A stretch of 64,000 bases of DNA, taken from contig NZ_SOEE01000004.1 of NCBI RefSeq assembly GCF_004366035.1, positions 134,007-198,006 of the forward strand. The letters run 5' to 3'. Source of the DNA: Cytobacillus oceanisediminis. Lineage in GTDB: Bacteria; Bacillota; Bacilli; Bacillales; Cytobacillaceae. The notes beneath the pieces are model-generated. The model saw nothing but the letters and a program-made list of their open reading frames with translations, was not told the origin of the DNA and did no database searches. Every line of letters starts with the position of its first letter. Position 1 is the first letter of the stretch. The position numbers and the translations under genes are program-made. Positions 16,481 through 25,516 of this stretch are shown here, in pieces.

Positions 16481-17239
16481 ATGAACCCTTACATAATTGA
16501 GGAATTCGAGAATGGACTTTTAGTATTTAAGATTAACAGGCCCGAAAAAAGGAATGCCATAAGCTATGAAGTTATGGATGGCCTGGAGATCGCACTTCAA
16601 AAGGCAGGTGAGAAATCAGTTAAGGCACTTGCGATTACAGGTGAGGGAAACCAGGCTTTTTGCTCAGGAGGTGATCTATCTTCCTTTCACAGCTTAAAGA
16701 CAGAAGATGAGGCTTTTGGAATGCTAAGCAGAATGGCTGGTCTTTTAAAAGAAATACTATTCTTGCCAAAACCAACTATTGCTATATTGAATGGAGCAGC
16801 TGTCGGCGGCGGCTGTGAGTTGGCTGCTGCATGTGATTACCGGATTGCCAATGCAGGAATTAAAGCCGGTTTTATCCAGGGAACTTTAGCCATAACAACC
16901 GGCTGGGGCGGCGGTTCCATCATTATGGAAAAGATGCTTCCTGCCAATGCCATGAGAATGCTGATGGAGGCAAAATTATATTCTGATGAAGAATTAAAAG
17001 AATTAGGTTTCATACATTCTGTCTTTGAAGGGGATCCAATCGAAGGGTGCAAGAGCTTTCTGGAAAGAATGCTCATGCTTGAGAGTGAGGTTTTGGAAGC
17101 TTATAAAAGCCTTCTTGTAAAAAAGTGGGCTGCAGCTGGCTTAGAAGAGAGAATTGATCAAGAAGTGCGTCGCTGTTCGGTTTTATGGGAGGGAGAAGCG
17201 CACCATAATAAAGTTGACAGTTTCCTGAATAATCCTTAA
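16481..17239 (+). CDS. Enoyl-CoA hydratase/isomerase family protein
   Basis: A 252-residue crotonase-fold protein with RPEKRNAISYEVMDGLE (~19-35), the oxyanion-hole segment FCSGGDLSSF and the second one NGAAVGGGCELAAACDYRIA (~106-125). In crotonases these two backbone NH groups stabilise the thioester enolate. The typical catalytic Glu position after GGGCE is present, but the second Glu region reads GTLAITTGWGG, so hydratase activity is not certain and an isomerase or hydrolase is possible. ATG 16481 follows AAGGAGG. It is a single gene between rpmF and rsfA. Confidence 0.85.
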   Translation: MNPYIIEEFENGLLVFKINRPEKRNAISYEVMDGLEIALQKAGEKSVKALAITGEGNQAFCSGGDLSSFHSLKTEDEAFGMLSRMAGLLKEILFLPKPTIAILNGAAVGGGCELAAACDYRIANAGIKAGFIQGTLAITTGWGGGSIIMEKMLPANAMRMLMEAKLYSDEELKELGFIHSVFEGDPIEGCKSFLERMLMLESEVLEAYKSLLVKKWAAAGLEERIDQEVRRCSVLWEGEAHHNKVDSFLNNP

Positions 17240-17374
17240 GCATATCCTTCCGATATTAGCAAAAAACCATTAATTACCTGGGGATGAATAAAGTTACACT
17301 TTATAATATGATATCAGTCTATCTTTTCTAGCATTGGCATATGTATAAAGAAAAACACTAGGAGGGATACACTG

Positions 17375-18004
17375 ATGTCTTCAACCCGTCAGGATGCTTG
17401 GTCTCAAGATGAAGATTTACTGCTTGCAGAAGTCGTGCTCCGTCATATACGTGAAGGAGGAACTCAGCTTCAGGCATTTGAAGAAGTTGGCAAACAGTTA
17501 AGCAGAACCGCGGCTGCCTGCGGATTTCGCTGGAATTCCTATGTAAGAAAACAATATAAATCAGGAATTGAACTGGCAAAAAAACAAAGAAAAGAAATGA
17601 AGAAAAGCCCGCAGGCTGCGGAAATGGAACAAGAGCTTCCTGCTGTTCGAGAGGAAAAGGCAGAAAAAGGAAATGAAAAGTCAGTTCAGTCAATAAAAAG
17701 GATCGAGTTTGATGAATTAGCCTCTTTCCTGAAAGAGTTATATGAAAAAGCTCAGAAGCCTGCTGCCTCAGAAGATCCTTATCCTAAAAAACGCATTCAG
17801 GAGCTTGAGAAGCAAATGTACTACCTGGCAGCGGAAAATGAAAAATTAATTAAAGAATTGAATACAATGGAGCAGGATTACAAAGCACTGGTAGAAATTA
17901 TGGAAAGCGCAAGAAAGCTTGTCGGGCTCAAAGACGGCACCCGCCACAAAAACTTGAACTTTACTGTGAATCCTGATATAAAGCCTGAGAAGGTGGAGAA
18001 ATAG
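17375..18004 (+). CDS. ylbO: RsfA-family prespore transcription factor (YlbO-like)
   Basis: The N-terminus is a Myb/SANT-like DNA-binding domain ([20 protein letters not shown], then [15 protein letters not shown], ~residues 4-65). A charged linker and a C-terminal coiled coil (~140-185, [20 protein letters not shown]) follow, as in RsfA-family regulators. B. subtilis RsfA modulates sigma-F-dependent genes in the forespore. AGGAGGG precedes ATG. I see no convincing sigma-F promoter upstream. Confidence 0.9.
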   Translation: MSSTRQDAWSQDEDLLLAEVVLRHIREGGTQLQAFEEVGKQLSRTAAACGFRWNSYVRKQYKSGIELAKKQRKEMKKSPQAAEMEQELPAVREEKAEKGNEKSVQSIKRIEFDELASFLKELYEKAQKPAASEDPYPKKRIQELEKQMYYLAAENEKLIKELNTMEQDYKALVEIMESARKLVGLKDGTRHKNLNFTVNPDIKPEKVEK

Positions 18005-18030
18005 ATAAATCGTAAATAAAAATAAATAGA

Positions 18031-18060
18031 AATAAGCGGACAATATTAGTCCGCTTATTT
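18031..18060. terminator. Bidirectional terminator between rsfA-type gene and ylbP
   Basis: An 11-bp perfect stem AATAAGCGGAC/GTCCGCTTATT with a 7-base loop between two converging genes. Confidence 0.85.
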
Positions 18061-18087
18061 AATGCTTTAGTTTTAGTAGACAGGAAC

Positions 18088-18561
18088 TTAATGGGATTGT
18101 TCTTTAACTCCTGCCGGGAACCAGGCCAGCGGATTCTCTCCCAGATCGCGCTCCATATCATAATGGACAGGTTCGAACCCCATTTTTTCCCAGAAGGCTT
18201 TCGATTTTACGCGGGGATTTGTTTTAATAGGAAGTCCAAATCCTTTGGCAAATTCTACAAGTGTCTGGCCATAGCCTTTGTTTTGATAGTCAGGCAGGAC
18301 TTCAAGCTTCCATAACTCCAAATAATCCTGTGCTGGTTCAAAATATCGGTCGAATCTTGCTTCTATCTGGTAAAGGCTCATGCGTGCTACAAGTTTATCC
18401 CCAAAATAAATGCCGTAGAAAGGCGACTCGCTGTCATTTTCAATAATATTAGCTTCAAGGTCTTCAAGCATAGATAGCTCCTGCAGTCCATACTCCTTGA
18501 ATTTCTTAAACTCTTCCAGCGTTTTATAATTTACTTTTAATTTTTCAACTTTATAGTTCAT
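18088..18561 (-). CDS. ylbP: GNAT-family N-acetyltransferase YlbP
   Basis: A 157-residue GNAT protein. The acetyl-CoA binding motif A appears as LEVLPDYQNKGYGQTLVEFA (~residues 103-122, pattern QxxGxG), and the C-terminal half has WEKMGFEPVHYDM. The acceptor is unknown. ATG 18561 follows GGGGGAG. The position next to the RsfA-type gene matches ylbO-ylbP of B. subtilis. Confidence 0.9.
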   Translation of the reverse strand: MNYKVEKLKVNYKTLEEFKKFKEYGLQELSMLEDLEANIIENDSESPFYGIYFGDKLVARMSLYQIEARFDRYFEPAQDYLELWKLEVLPDYQNKGYGQTLVEFAKGFGLPIKTNPRVKSKAFWEKMGFEPVHYDMERDLGENPLAWFPAGVKEQSH

Positions 18562-18731
18562 AAAATCTCCCCCTTAGCCATCGATGTATAGGACTTCTGA
18601 AGATGTAACCGCTTTATAATGCCTTCCTAATAGTTGAAAGGTTTTTTCTATGTCTATTATTATATAACAATTAAACAAAAAATTCTGCACATATGAAAAA
18701 CTTAATATATTTTTAGTTTTTTTATAAAAAT

Positions 18732-18746
18732 TAGAAAGCGTTTACA
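18732..18746 (+). promoter_or_regulatory. Probable CcpA binding site (cre) before the acyl-CoA carboxylase operon
   Basis: TAGAAAGCGTTTACA matches the cre pattern WTGNAARCGNWWNCA at all fixed positions but one. It lies 79 bases before the biotin carboxylase start, where it could block initiation or elongation under glucose. No clear sigma-A promoter is visible beside it. Confidence 0.6.
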
Positions 18747-18824
18747 AAAACAGAAGGAAATAGGCAGAAGATTGTAGAAATATATATTATTGCAGGATTA
18801 CTACAATGAGAAAGGGGACTGAAT

Positions 18825-20168
18825 GTGCGAAAAGTTCTGATCGCCAACAGGGGAGAAATTGCTTTGAGGATAATAAAAACCTGCCGTAAAATGGAAATTG
18901 AGACTGTTGCCATATATTCTGATGCAGACAAAGACCTGCCATTTGTTAAAGAAGCTACATATGCTTTCCGTATTGGTGAACCGCCTGTTAATAAATCTTA
19001 TTTAAAGTCAGAGGCCATTTTGGAAATTGCAAAGAGGGAGAATGTAGATGGAATTCATCCAGGATATGGATTTTTATCAGAAAACTCCGTCTTTGCAAGA
19101 GCTGTAATTGATGCGGGTATGGCTTTTATTGGGCCAGATCCTGAAACCATTGAATTGATGGGAGATAAAATTGTATCTCGCAATACCATGAAGGAAGCGG
19201 GAGTGCCGATTGTCCCAGGAAGCGGGGAGGGAACATCCACAATTGAGGAAGCATGCAGGCTTGCAGATTCTATGGGCTATCCAGTCATGCTGAAGGCCAG
19301 TGGAGGAGGCGGAGGTATTGGAATGGTGCGCTGTGAAAATGAGCAAGCGCTCGCTAAGTCTTTCGACTCCACAAAAGCCCGTGCCAAAGCCTATTTTGGC
19401 TCTGATGAAGTATTTGTCGAAAAATATATAGAAAATGCCAGACATGTCGAAATACAAGTGTTTGGTGACCATCATGGGAATATCGTACATTTATTTGAAA
19501 GAGATTGCTCTATTCAGAGGAGACATCAGAAAGTAGTAGAGGAATCACCATCACCTTTCCTTTCAGAGCAAACAAAACAAAAGATGTATGATACGGCTTT
19601 GACTGCTGCCAAAGCAGTCAATTATAAAAATGCCGGAACCATTGAATTTATTGTGGATGAGCAGGAGAATTTTTATTTTCTTGAAATGAACACAAGACTT
19701 CAGGTTGAACATCCCGTAACCGAACAAGTAACTGGGCTGGATCTTGTAGAATGGCAGCTGCTTGCAGCAAGAGGTGAAAAGCTGCCGCTGCAGCAAAATA
19801 GCATTAAGCAGGTTGGCCATTCAATTGAATTTAGGCTGTATGCTGAGGATCCTGTAAGCTTTATGCCTTCTCCAGGCAAATTGTCTAAATTTGAATGGAC
19901 AGATGCCCCGGGAATACGAGTTGATTATGGATATGCTTCAAATACGGCAGTCAGCCCATTTTATGATCCAATGATTGCAAAATGCATAATATTTGGCCAA
20001 TCAAGGGATGAAGCGATAGAAAATGCCTTGCAATTCTTTGATGGACTGGGGATTGAAGGCATTAAAACCAATGCACCATTATTTAAAGGAATATTAAAAG
20101 ACGAAGATTTCCGTAAAGGAAATTATTCTACATCATTTCTAGCGCAGAAGGCTTTTGCCGTTAACTAA
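18825..20168 (+). CDS. Acyl-CoA carboxylase, biotin carboxylase subunit
   Basis: This ATP-grasp enzyme carboxylates biotin on the small carrier encoded next. It has KVLIANRGEIALRIIKTCRK, the HPGYGFLSEN motif (~residues 76-85), the glycine-rich ATP loop KASGGGGGIGM (~159-169), EMNTRLQVEHPVTE (~286-299) and the C-terminal EFRLYAEDP. At 447 residues it is AccC-sized, without fused carrier. The start is GTG 18825 behind AAAGGGG. The carrier and carboxyltransferase follow at once, so this is not the housekeeping acetyl-CoA carboxylase set; it resembles the yngH-yngHB-yngE genes of B. subtilis. Substrate may be propionyl- or methylcrotonyl-CoA. Confidence 0.92.
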   Translation: MRKVLIANRGEIALRIIKTCRKMEIETVAIYSDADKDLPFVKEATYAFRIGEPPVNKSYLKSEAILEIAKRENVDGIHPGYGFLSENSVFARAVIDAGMAFIGPDPETIELMGDKIVSRNTMKEAGVPIVPGSGEGTSTIEEACRLADSMGYPVMLKASGGGGGIGMVRCENEQALAKSFDSTKARAKAYFGSDEVFVEKYIENARHVEIQVFGDHHGNIVHLFERDCSIQRRHQKVVEESPSPFLSEQTKQKMYDTALTAAKAVNYKNAGTIEFIVDEQENFYFLEMNTRLQVEHPVTEQVTGLDLVEWQLLAARGEKLPLQQNSIKQVGHSIEFRLYAEDPVSFMPSPGKLSKFEWTDAPGIRVDYGYASNTAVSPFYDPMIAKCIIFGQSRDEAIENALQFFDGLGIEGIKTNAPLFKGILKDEDFRKGNYSTSFLAQKAFAVN

Positions 20169-20183
20169 AAGGAGGAAAATACA

Positions 20184-20396
20184 ATGAAAGAAATTACATC
20201 ATCAATGGCAGGTACTGTATTAAATGTTTTGGTCGAAGCGGGTCAGGAGGTTAATGCAGGCCAGGAAGTATTAATGCTTGAATCCATGAAAATGGAAATT
20301 CCGGTTGAAAGCGAAGCTGCTGGAAAAGTAGCTGATGTGAAGGTAAGCATAGGAGATTTTGTTAACGAAGGCGATGTGCTAATCGTATTCGAATAA
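20184..20396 (+). CDS. Biotin carboxyl carrier (biotinyl/lipoyl attachment) protein
   Basis: A minimal 70-residue biotinyl domain with the biotinylation motif [10 protein letters not shown], the Lys at about residue 35 being the biotin site. It carries the carboxyl group from the biotin carboxylase to the carboxyltransferase. It is 15 bases after the biotin carboxylase with a GGAGG site, and 113 bases before the carboxyltransferase, with a hairpin in between. It matches YngHB in size. Confidence 0.93.
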   Translation: MKEITSSMAGTVLNVLVEAGQEVNAGQEVLMLESMKMEIPVESEAAGKVADVKVSIGDFVNEGDVLIVFE

Positions 20397-20509
20397 GAAG
20401 GCTGAGACACGGATATCCAATGACAGGGGGCTGATGCTGAGCCCCTTATGCTCCGTGCAGCAATAATCAAGTTTAACGAGCGAAAAATTCATATTTTAGG
20501 AGGATGGGA

Positions 20510-22051
20510 ATGACCACTGCAAAGACATTAACTGAGACGCTGCAGGAAAGAAGCAGGGTGATAGAAGCTGGCGGACATCCAAAATATCATGAAAAGAATG
20601 AAGCCCAAAATAAGCTCTTTGTCAGAAGACGGCTTGAACTCCTGTTTGATGACGGATTCTATGAGGAAGATGGCAAGTTTGCGAACTGCCAGGAAAGTGA
20701 TCTTCCGGCAGACGGGGTTGTTACAGCAGTTGGAAGGATAAATGGCCAGACCGTTTGCGCAATGGCTAATGATTCCACAGTAAAAGCAGGTTCCTGGGGT
20801 GCGAGGACGGTTGAAAAGATTATCCGTATACAGGAAACGGCAGAGAAGTTAAAAGTTCCGATCCTTTATCTGGTTGACTCTGCCGGTGCCCGTATTACGG
20901 ATCAGCTTGAAATGTTCCCGAATAGACGCGGAGCAGGGAGAATTTTTTATAACCAGGTAAAACTTTCAGGTATGGTACCGCAGATATGTCTGCTTTTTGG
21001 ACCTTCTGCTGCTGGCGGAGCTTATATACCTGCGTTTTGTGATATTGTTATTATGGTAGATCAAAATGCATCTATGTATCTGGGTTCGCCAAGAATGGCA
21101 GAAAAGGTTATTGGGGAAAAGGTTACCCTTGAAGAAATGGGCGGCGCCCGCATGCATTGTTCTGTCAGCGGCTGTGGTGATTTGCTTGCATATAGTGAGG
21201 AAGAGGCTATTGAATCAGCAAGAAAATACTTGGCGTACTTTCCTGCAAGCTTTAAAGAAAAACCAGTGAAGCTCGAGGCGGTAATGCCCAAATCCGGCCG
21301 CAGCCTTGAAGAAATTATCCCTAAAAATCAAAATGCCCCATTTGATATGTATGAGTGTATTGATTCCTTAATTGATGAAGGCAGCTTTTTTGAAATAAAG
21401 AAACTTTTTGCCGGGGAACTCATTACGGGACTTGCACGGATTGGGGGGAGACCTTTAGGGATTATTGCCAACCAGCCAAAGGTTAAAGGCGGGGTTTTAT
21501 TTGTGGATTCTGCTGATAAAGCAGCGAAATTTATTCAGCTTTGTGATGCTTTCCATATTCCGCTATTGTTCCTTGCAGATGTCCCTGGATTTATGATTGG
21601 GACTAAGGTGGAACGAGCGGGGATTATCCGACATGGTGCAAAGCTTATTGCTGCGATGAGTTCTGCAACAGTGCCGAAAATTTCAGTTGTCGTCAGAAAA
21701 GCATATGGAGCCGGGTTATATGCAATGGCTGGGCCAGCGTTTGAACCTGATTGCTGCATAGCCCTGCCTACAGCACAAATCGCAGTTATGGGTCCTGAAG
21801 CAGCAGTAAATGCGGTTTATTCCAATAAAATCAATGCGATTGAAGATCCGAAAGAAAAGATAAAATATGTACAGGAAAAACAGCAGGAATATAAAGAAAC
21901 AATTGATATCTATAAACTTGCCTCTGAATTAATTGTTGACGAAATTGTTGCACCTTCAGAATTAAGAAATGTTTTAATTAACCGTTTTAATCTGTATGAG
22001 ACAAAAGAAGTGACATTCAGCATCCGCAAACATCCGGTTTATCCAGTTTAA
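20510..22051 (+). CDS. Acyl-CoA carboxylase, carboxyltransferase beta subunit (PccB/MccB-like)
   Basis: A 513-residue biotin-dependent carboxyltransferase with both crotonase-like halves. The N half has YLVDSAGARITDQLEMFPNR and FGPSAAGGAYIPAFCD; the C half has FLADVPGFMIGTKVERAGI and RKAYGAGLYAMAGPAFEPD. It moves CO2 from carboxybiotin to an acyl-CoA. Fused full-length form and operon order point to propionyl-CoA or 3-methylcrotonyl-CoA rather than acetyl-CoA. Start ATG 20510 is chosen because the AGGAGG at 20498-20503 directly touches the upstream ATG 20504. Confidence 0.9.
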   Translation: MTTAKTLTETLQERSRVIEAGGHPKYHEKNEAQNKLFVRRRLELLFDDGFYEEDGKFANCQESDLPADGVVTAVGRINGQTVCAMANDSTVKAGSWGARTVEKIIRIQETAEKLKVPILYLVDSAGARITDQLEMFPNRRGAGRIFYNQVKLSGMVPQICLLFGPSAAGGAYIPAFCDIVIMVDQNASMYLGSPRMAEKVIGEKVTLEEMGGARMHCSVSGCGDLLAYSEEEAIESARKYLAYFPASFKEKPVKLEAVMPKSGRSLEEIIPKNQNAPFDMYECIDSLIDEGSFFEIKKLFAGELITGLARIGGRPLGIIANQPKVKGGVLFVDSADKAAKFIQLCDAFHIPLLFLADVPGFMIGTKVERAGIIRHGAKLIAAMSSATVPKISVVVRKAYGAGLYAMAGPAFEPDCCIALPTAQIAVMGPEAAVNAVYSNKINAIEDPKEKIKYVQEKQQEYKETIDIYKLASELIVDEIVAPSELRNVLINRFNLYETKEVTFSIRKHPVYPV

Positions 22052-22063
22052 TACTTTATCCTT

Positions 22064-22107
22064 TTAAAAATCCCTTTTTCGATTTTCGAAAAAGGGATTT
22101 TTTTAAA
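22064..22107 (+). terminator. Intrinsic terminator of the acyl-CoA carboxylase operon
   Basis: AAATCCCTTTTTCG pairs with CGAAAAAGGGATTT around a 5-base loop, followed by a T-run. Confidence 0.9.
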
Positions 22108-22241
22108 GGATTTAGCTGATGAAAAATGGAATTAAGAAAATAAATATTGAAATTATTGATTAAAACATTCCTTTTTACCCATGAATTTATCTTATTTTGT
22201 TAAAATATGCTTAAAAAGTAAAAATGGTGGAGTCTGTTATG

Positions 22242-23126
22242 ATGAAAATAGCTATTATCGGAGGAGGCGCCATTGGCCTTCTGTTTGCCCATTATTTAAA
22301 TGAAAATCATGAAGTGCGTGTTTATATTAGAAACAGTACTCAATTGCAAAAGCTGCGCATAAAAGGACTTACAATCGAGAGAAAAGGCATTCGCAGAAAT
22401 GCCCCTGTCAAGGCATTCCATTTCAAGGAATGGAAAGGGGAAGAGGATTTAACAATCATTGCGGTTAAGCAATACAGCATTCCTGATGTTGTAAAGGACT
22501 TATCGGAAATGAATACAAGCCAGAGTGGCTCATTTTTGTTTTTGCAAAATGGCATGGGGCATTTGAAATGGGCTGAAATGCTTGAAGCGGAAAATGTTTA
22601 TGTGGGCAGTGTCGAGCATGGTGCTTTAAAGTCAGAGCCTGACACAGTGCTGCATACTGGGATCGGGGTCACCAAAGTGGCTGCTTTAAAGGGAGATGTG
22701 GAATCTTTATCGAAAATATCCGAATCGGTATCTTGTTATTTTCCTTTTAAATTTGCCGAGAATCACATAGAAATGCTAATAGAAAAATTAATCGTAAACT
22801 GTGTTATAAATCCGCTTACAGCAGTTCTCCGTGTGAGAAATGGTGAACTCTTAACAAATAAATATTATTATCAGCTATTTTTGAGGTTGTTTGACGAGGT
22901 AAGTGCCATATTAGGTATTTCTGATAAAGCAGGTTCATTAACCCATGTAAAAAGTGTCTGTGAGGAAACGGGTATGAACAGATCTTCAATGCTTAAGGAT
23001 ATCGAAGAAGGCAGAGAAACAGAGATAGATGCTATTTTAGGATATATCCTTGAGGAAGCTGAAAGGAAGAAGATGTCTGCTCCATATTCTGAAAGTCTTT
23101 ATTGTCAGATCAAAGGCAGGGAATAA
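22242..23126 (+). CDS. panE: 2-dehydropantoate 2-reductase family protein (YlbQ-like)
   Basis: A 294-residue ketopantoate reductase of the ApbA/PanE family, which reduces 2-dehydropantoate to pantoate with NADPH for CoA synthesis. The NADPH loop KIAIIGGGAIGLLFAHYL opens the protein, FLQNGMGH carries the conserved Asn, and KLIVNCVINPLTAVLRVRNG gives the catalytic Lys region (~residues 181-200). ATG 22242 is preferred (GGTGGAG 8 bases before); ATGs at 22239 and 22224 are in the same frame. Bacillaceae often carry more than one paralogue, so PanE function is likely, not proven. Confidence 0.85.
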   Translation: MKIAIIGGGAIGLLFAHYLNENHEVRVYIRNSTQLQKLRIKGLTIERKGIRRNAPVKAFHFKEWKGEEDLTIIAVKQYSIPDVVKDLSEMNTSQSGSFLFLQNGMGHLKWAEMLEAENVYVGSVEHGALKSEPDTVLHTGIGVTKVAALKGDVESLSKISESVSCYFPFKFAENHIEMLIEKLIVNCVINPLTAVLRVRNGELLTNKYYYQLFLRLFDEVSAILGISDKAGSLTHVKSVCEETGMNRSSMLKDIEEGRETEIDAILGYILEEAERKKMSAPYSESLYCQIKGRE

Positions 23127-23141
23127 AAAGGGGGAAATGAG

Positions 23142-23537
23142 TTGAATACTGTGTTCTCAAGCCTAATTGCAACATTGGTGACCATACCGCTGCTCGGATA
23201 TCTGGCTGTTTTTATTATCAGCAAACAAATCACTAAAAAACACAAAAGATCTGTACATATTGCCCTGGATGTCAGCACATTATTATTTATTCTGGCGGTT
23301 CACTATTTAATTATCGTCATCTGGGATAAATCCTATTTATGGATGATAGTGCTATCCCTGCTGATTACAGCGGTCACTTTTATTATCATGCATTGGAGAA
23401 TTAAGCAGGAAATCAATCTCCGTGCTTTATTCAAAGGGTTCTGGAGATTCAATTTCTTACTCTATTTCACCGCTTATATAGTTCTGATGTTAATTGGACT
23501 TGTTCAAAGGGTAACTTCTGTTGTCTTCATTCCATAG
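23142..23537 (+). CDS. DUF3397 membrane protein
   Basis: A 131-residue protein with four hydrophobic helices (about residues 6-26, 38-58, 64-84 and 105-125), matching DUF3397 proteins found between panE and bshC in Bacilli. No functional motif. The start is TTG behind AAGGGGGAAATGAG. It probably follows panE in the same transcript (15-base gap). Confidence 0.8.
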   Translation: MNTVFSSLIATLVTIPLLGYLAVFIISKQITKKHKRSVHIALDVSTLLFILAVHYLIIVIWDKSYLWMIVLSLLITAVTFIIMHWRIKQEINLRALFKGFWRFNFLLYFTAYIVLMLIGLVQRVTSVVFIP

Positions 23538-23681
23538 TAAAGCAGGTCAGAGAACATAATTATTTTACATTTAGAATTAAAGCATTTAGGTAAGCAAAGT
23601 TTTTTTCTTTTCATTTAAGACAATGCTATACTCATAAGATGAAAATTAAAATTGATCAGCTATGAGAAAGGAAGTTCATTA

Positions 23682-25316
23682 ATGGAGATTCTTAATCTCT
23701 CATTGCCGGCAACAAACCGGTTTGCAACAGATTATATTGCACAAACAGAAGAAATTATGCAGTTTTTTCACTATCGTTATAATTCCGACTCTGATTATAA
23801 AGCACGGTTAGCTGAACTGAAGGGCCGGTCGTTTTTGAGAAATGAACTTTCTGAATATATTGGAGAGTTTATGGGTCAATTTCCTTCTTCCCCGGCTGTT
23901 CATGACTCGCTAAATAAGCTGAAGCAAGAAAATAGTGCAGTGATTATCGGAGGGCAGCAGGCAGGGATTTTGACAGGCCCCCTTTACACTATACATAAAA
24001 TTATCTCAATCATAAATCTAGCAAAGCAACAGGAAAGTAAGCTGGGAATCCCTGTTGTTCCGGTATTCTGGATTGCGGGGGAGGACCACGACTATCAGGA
24101 AGTAAATCATATTTTCATCGAGAAGAATAATAAAATGGAAAAAATGACTTATCCTGAAAAAGTTTTAGAGAAGAAGATGGTTTCAAATATCCCTTTAAAC
24201 CGTGAAAAGTGCAGGGCGTGGGTGGAAGACATCATTGAGACTTTCGGAGAGACGGAACATACAAAAGACCTTCTTCTGAGTTTAGAAGGAATTATTATGC
24301 ATTCTCAAACCTATGTGGAGCTCTTTGCCGGTATTATTATGCATTTATTTAAAGAAACAGGGCTTCTTCTGGTTGATTCCGGTGACCAAAAGCTTCGCAG
24401 ACTTGAAAGCAGCATTTTTAGCAAACAGATCAAAGGCTTTGAAGATATCACAAAACGTGTGAAAAGCCAGCAGCAAAACCTGGAGAATGCCGGGTTTCCA
24501 AATGCCATTGACTTAAGTGAAAATGCTGCAAACCTATTTTATTATGACGAAAAGCATAAAGAAAGAATACTTTTGGAGTTCAATCAGGAGAAAAAGGTAT
24601 TTACGGGTAAGGAACAAACTCACGAGTTCTCAATGAATGAGCTTCTGGAGATTTCAGAAAATCATCCCGAACGACTAAGCAATAATGTGGTGACGAGGCC
24701 CATCACACAGGAATGCCTGTTTCCGGTTCTTTCCTTTATAGCCGGTCCTGGCGAAATTGCCTATTGGGCTGAACTAAAAATGGCATTTGAATGGTTTGGA
24801 ATGAAAATGCCTCCTATTATGCCCCGTTTAAATATCACTATCTTAGAACGTTCTGTTGAAAGTGATTTGAGGGAATTAGGACTTGATTTGCAGGGCGTGC
24901 TTGTATCTGGCACGAAAGCAGAGAAAGATAAGTTTCTGAAGAGTATTAAAAATGAAAGCATAGAAGCCCAATTCCAAAAAACAAAAGCTCAAGTAAAACA
25001 AAACTATGAGCTAATCGAAGAACTTACAATGAAAGAGGTTCACGCCCTTCTTCCTATGTTAAAGAAAAATGAAGATCTTTTAATAAGGCAGATAGATTTC
25101 ATGGAGAATAAAATCCAGAAATCCTTACAGCAAAAACATAAAGTAATCATTATGAAATTTGAAAAAGCTGAAAACTCACTGAGGCCGGGTGGAGTTCCTC
25201 AGGAGAGAGTATGGAATGTTCTCTATTACCTTAATAAATATGGGATGACTTTCCTTGAAGAATTTATTGATTACTCCTATCGTTTTGATGGGACACACAA
25301 AGTCATAAAAATTTAA
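23682..25316 (+). CDS. bshC: Bacillithiol biosynthesis cysteine-adding enzyme BshC
   Basis: BshC catalyses, or takes part in, addition of cysteine to glucosaminyl-malate, the last step of bacillithiol synthesis. The 544-residue protein has GGQQAGILTGPLYTIHKI (~residues 89-106), VPVFWIAGEDHDYQEVNH (~124-141), GPGEIAYWAELK and a C-terminal coiled coil ending RPGGVPQERVWN. This is the family's full length. ATG 23682 follows GAAAGGAAG; an upstream in-frame start at 23652 has no ribosome site. It shows that the host uses bacillithiol as its low-molecular-weight thiol. Confidence 0.95.
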   Translation: MEILNLSLPATNRFATDYIAQTEEIMQFFHYRYNSDSDYKARLAELKGRSFLRNELSEYIGEFMGQFPSSPAVHDSLNKLKQENSAVIIGGQQAGILTGPLYTIHKIISIINLAKQQESKLGIPVVPVFWIAGEDHDYQEVNHIFIEKNNKMEKMTYPEKVLEKKMVSNIPLNREKCRAWVEDIIETFGETEHTKDLLLSLEGIIMHSQTYVELFAGIIMHLFKETGLLLVDSGDQKLRRLESSIFSKQIKGFEDITKRVKSQQQNLENAGFPNAIDLSENAANLFYYDEKHKERILLEFNQEKKVFTGKEQTHEFSMNELLEISENHPERLSNNVVTRPITQECLFPVLSFIAGPGEIAYWAELKMAFEWFGMKMPPIMPRLNITILERSVESDLRELGLDLQGVLVSGTKAEKDKFLKSIKNESIEAQFQKTKAQVKQNYELIEELTMKEVHALLPMLKKNEDLLIRQIDFMENKIQKSLQQKHKVIIMKFEKAENSLRPGGVPQERVWNVLYYLNKYGMTFLEEFIDYSYRFDGTHKVIKI

Positions 25317-25334
25317 TATTCGCCATTATTCTTC

Positions 25335-25367
25335 GGACCTTTTCCATGCGGATGAGGTCCTTTTTTT
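25335..25367 (+). terminator. Intrinsic terminator after bshC
   Basis: GGACCT/AGGTCC stem with a 14-base loop and a run of seven Ts. Confidence 0.75.
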
Positions 25368-25516
25368 GATGAAAAAGGATGAGATCCCTTTATATCCTGA
25401 CTATTTCCCATCATGAAAATCTAAGAAAAGCATAGTAATGAATTTAAAGAAAATGTAATAAAAAGACGAACGGAAAATGGGGGAATACCTTATGGGAAGC
25501 AGGATTTTATATGAAG

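Noticed and set aside
20401-20503. Missing small gene between the biotin carrier and the carboxyltransferase
   Set aside because: No frame with a ribosome site fits; the gap is explained by a nested hairpin and the next ribosome site.
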